A stretch of 6,312 nt of DNA, taken from assembly GCA_018970845.1 (NCBI GenBank), contig JAGWVO010000215.1, positions 1 to 6,312 on the forward strand, written 5' to 3'. This document shows positions 5,773 to 6,312 of this stretch, in pieces. The stretch comes from Planctomycetota bacterium (GTDB lineage: Bacteria; Planctomycetota; Planctomycetia; Gemmatales; Gemmataceae). The translations under genes and the position numbers were made by a program. Position 1 is the stretch's first letter; each line of letters opens with the position of its first letter. The notes below the pieces were generated by a model. That model made no database searches and had not been told where the DNA came from. It saw only the letters and a program-made list of their open reading frames with translations.

Positions 5773-6312
5773 ATGTCCGATCCGTCCGCCTCCAAACCGG
5801 CTGTCACAGGCCGATGGACTTGGCTGCTGTTCGTCGCCTTGGCAGGCCTCTCCTGGGGCACCTATGTTCCCGTGGTCTTTTACGGCGGCCGAGAACTTAC
5901 CACCGATCCCACCCGCGTCGGCGGAAGGCTCACTTCCATCCTGTGCGTGGGCGTGGCTTACTTTTTCCTGGCGGTCCTGATTCCCCTCGGTCTGTTCCTC
6001 TCGAAGAAACATGCTTGGCCGGCCTTCAAGGCGACGGGGCTTCTGTTTTCGGGCCTGGCCGGGGTCATGGGGGCCGTGGGCGCCATCGCGGTGATCTTTG
6101 CCTCCAAGGCCGCGGTGGATGCCGCCAAGGCCGCCGGCCTTCCCGACGGTTCATACCGCGCTTACATTGCTCCCCTGATCTTCGGTCTCGCACCCGTCAT
6201 CAACACGCTTGTCAGCCTGTTCTGGCATCCCAAGCCGGGAAGTCCATGGCATTTCAAGCTGGAGCACCTTCCCGGCTGGAAACTTCTGCTGGGTATTCTG
6301 CTCGTTGGGCTT
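5773..6312 (+). CDS. Multi-spanning membrane protein of unknown function (3' truncated)
   Basis: The frame opens at ATG 5773 and runs without a stop through the window end, giving 180 visible residues. A short polar N-terminus (MSDPSASKPAVTGR) precedes hydrophobic segments near residues 16-37, 54-76, 86-110 and 131-151, and the start of a fifth from about 169. The first segment carries GLSWGTYVPVVFYGG, and the fourth APLIFGLAPVINTLVS. The latter type of Gly/Pro-broken helix, and the 'WGTY' opening, recall drug/metabolite-transporter-like proteins, but I cannot assign a family with confidence. I have an impression of similar uncharacterised planctomycete membrane proteins. It follows the permease by 19 bases on the same strand, so it may belong to the same operon, although a possible weak terminator lies between them. 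Functional linkage to the ABC transporter is therefore uncertain. Confidence 0.85.
   Translation, partial: MSDPSASKPAVTGRWTWLLFVALAGLSWGTYVPVVFYGGRELTTDPTRVGGRLTSILCVGVAYFFLAVLIPLGLFLSKKHAWPAFKATGLLFSGLAGVMGAVGAIAVIFASKAAVDAAKAAGLPDGSYRAYIAPLIFGLAPVINTLVSLFWHPKPGSPWHFKLEHLPGWKLLLGILLVGL

Noticed and set aside
1..6312. CRISPR arrays, insertion sequences, tRNA or rRNA genes
   Set aside because: No spaced direct repeats, transposase-like frames, terminal inverted repeats or tRNA-like cloverleaf sequences were seen; nearly every base lies within the six genes.

Overview
The window is a compact, single-strand gene run from a G+C-rich (about two thirds G+C by eye) bacterium. Six coding regions, all on the + strand, are packed end to end: a partial 3' end of an unrecognised gene (1-197), a hotdog-fold acyl-CoA thioesterase (194-628), an alpha/alpha-toroid protein of the prenyltransferase/squalene-cyclase repeat type (625-1569), a LolD-type ABC ATPase (1575-2255), a large double-FtsX ABC permease (2259-5753), and the 5' part of an unrecognised multi-spanning membrane protein (5773 to the window end). 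Gene junctions are overlaps of 4 bases, or gaps of 5, 3 and 19 bases. This looks like one transcription unit whose promoter lies upstream of the window.

The likely source is the Planctomycetota or a relative in the PVC group. The basis is recall of family style: the permease's second half, the wording around the ATPase Q-loop, and the toroid protein's conserved patches all resemble planctomycete proteins. No search was possible. There are no RNA genes, mobile elements or CRISPR repeats, and no intergenic stretch longer than 19 bases.

The ATPase and permease form an export or lipid-extraction machine of the LolCDE/MacB/YbbAP superfamily: two ATPase copies would drive one permease chain that already carries two FtsX cores. 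The thioesterase and toroid protein sit immediately upstream in the same coupled operon. Both belong to folds that usually handle acyl or isoprenoid chains. The toroid protein appears to have lost two of the three zinc ligands of protein prenyltransferases, so it is probably a binding or scaffold protein or has a different chemistry. A speculative reading is that the operon prepares or selects a lipidic or lipid-modified substrate and moves it at the cytoplasmic membrane.

Translation signals are notable. The thioesterase frame contains no ATG, GTG or TTG that would preserve its catalytic motif; it appears to start at CTG 194, inside a CTGA overlap behind a strong Shine-Dalgarno sequence. A small hairpin followed by five T residues sits on the permease stop codon and may weaken expression of the last gene.
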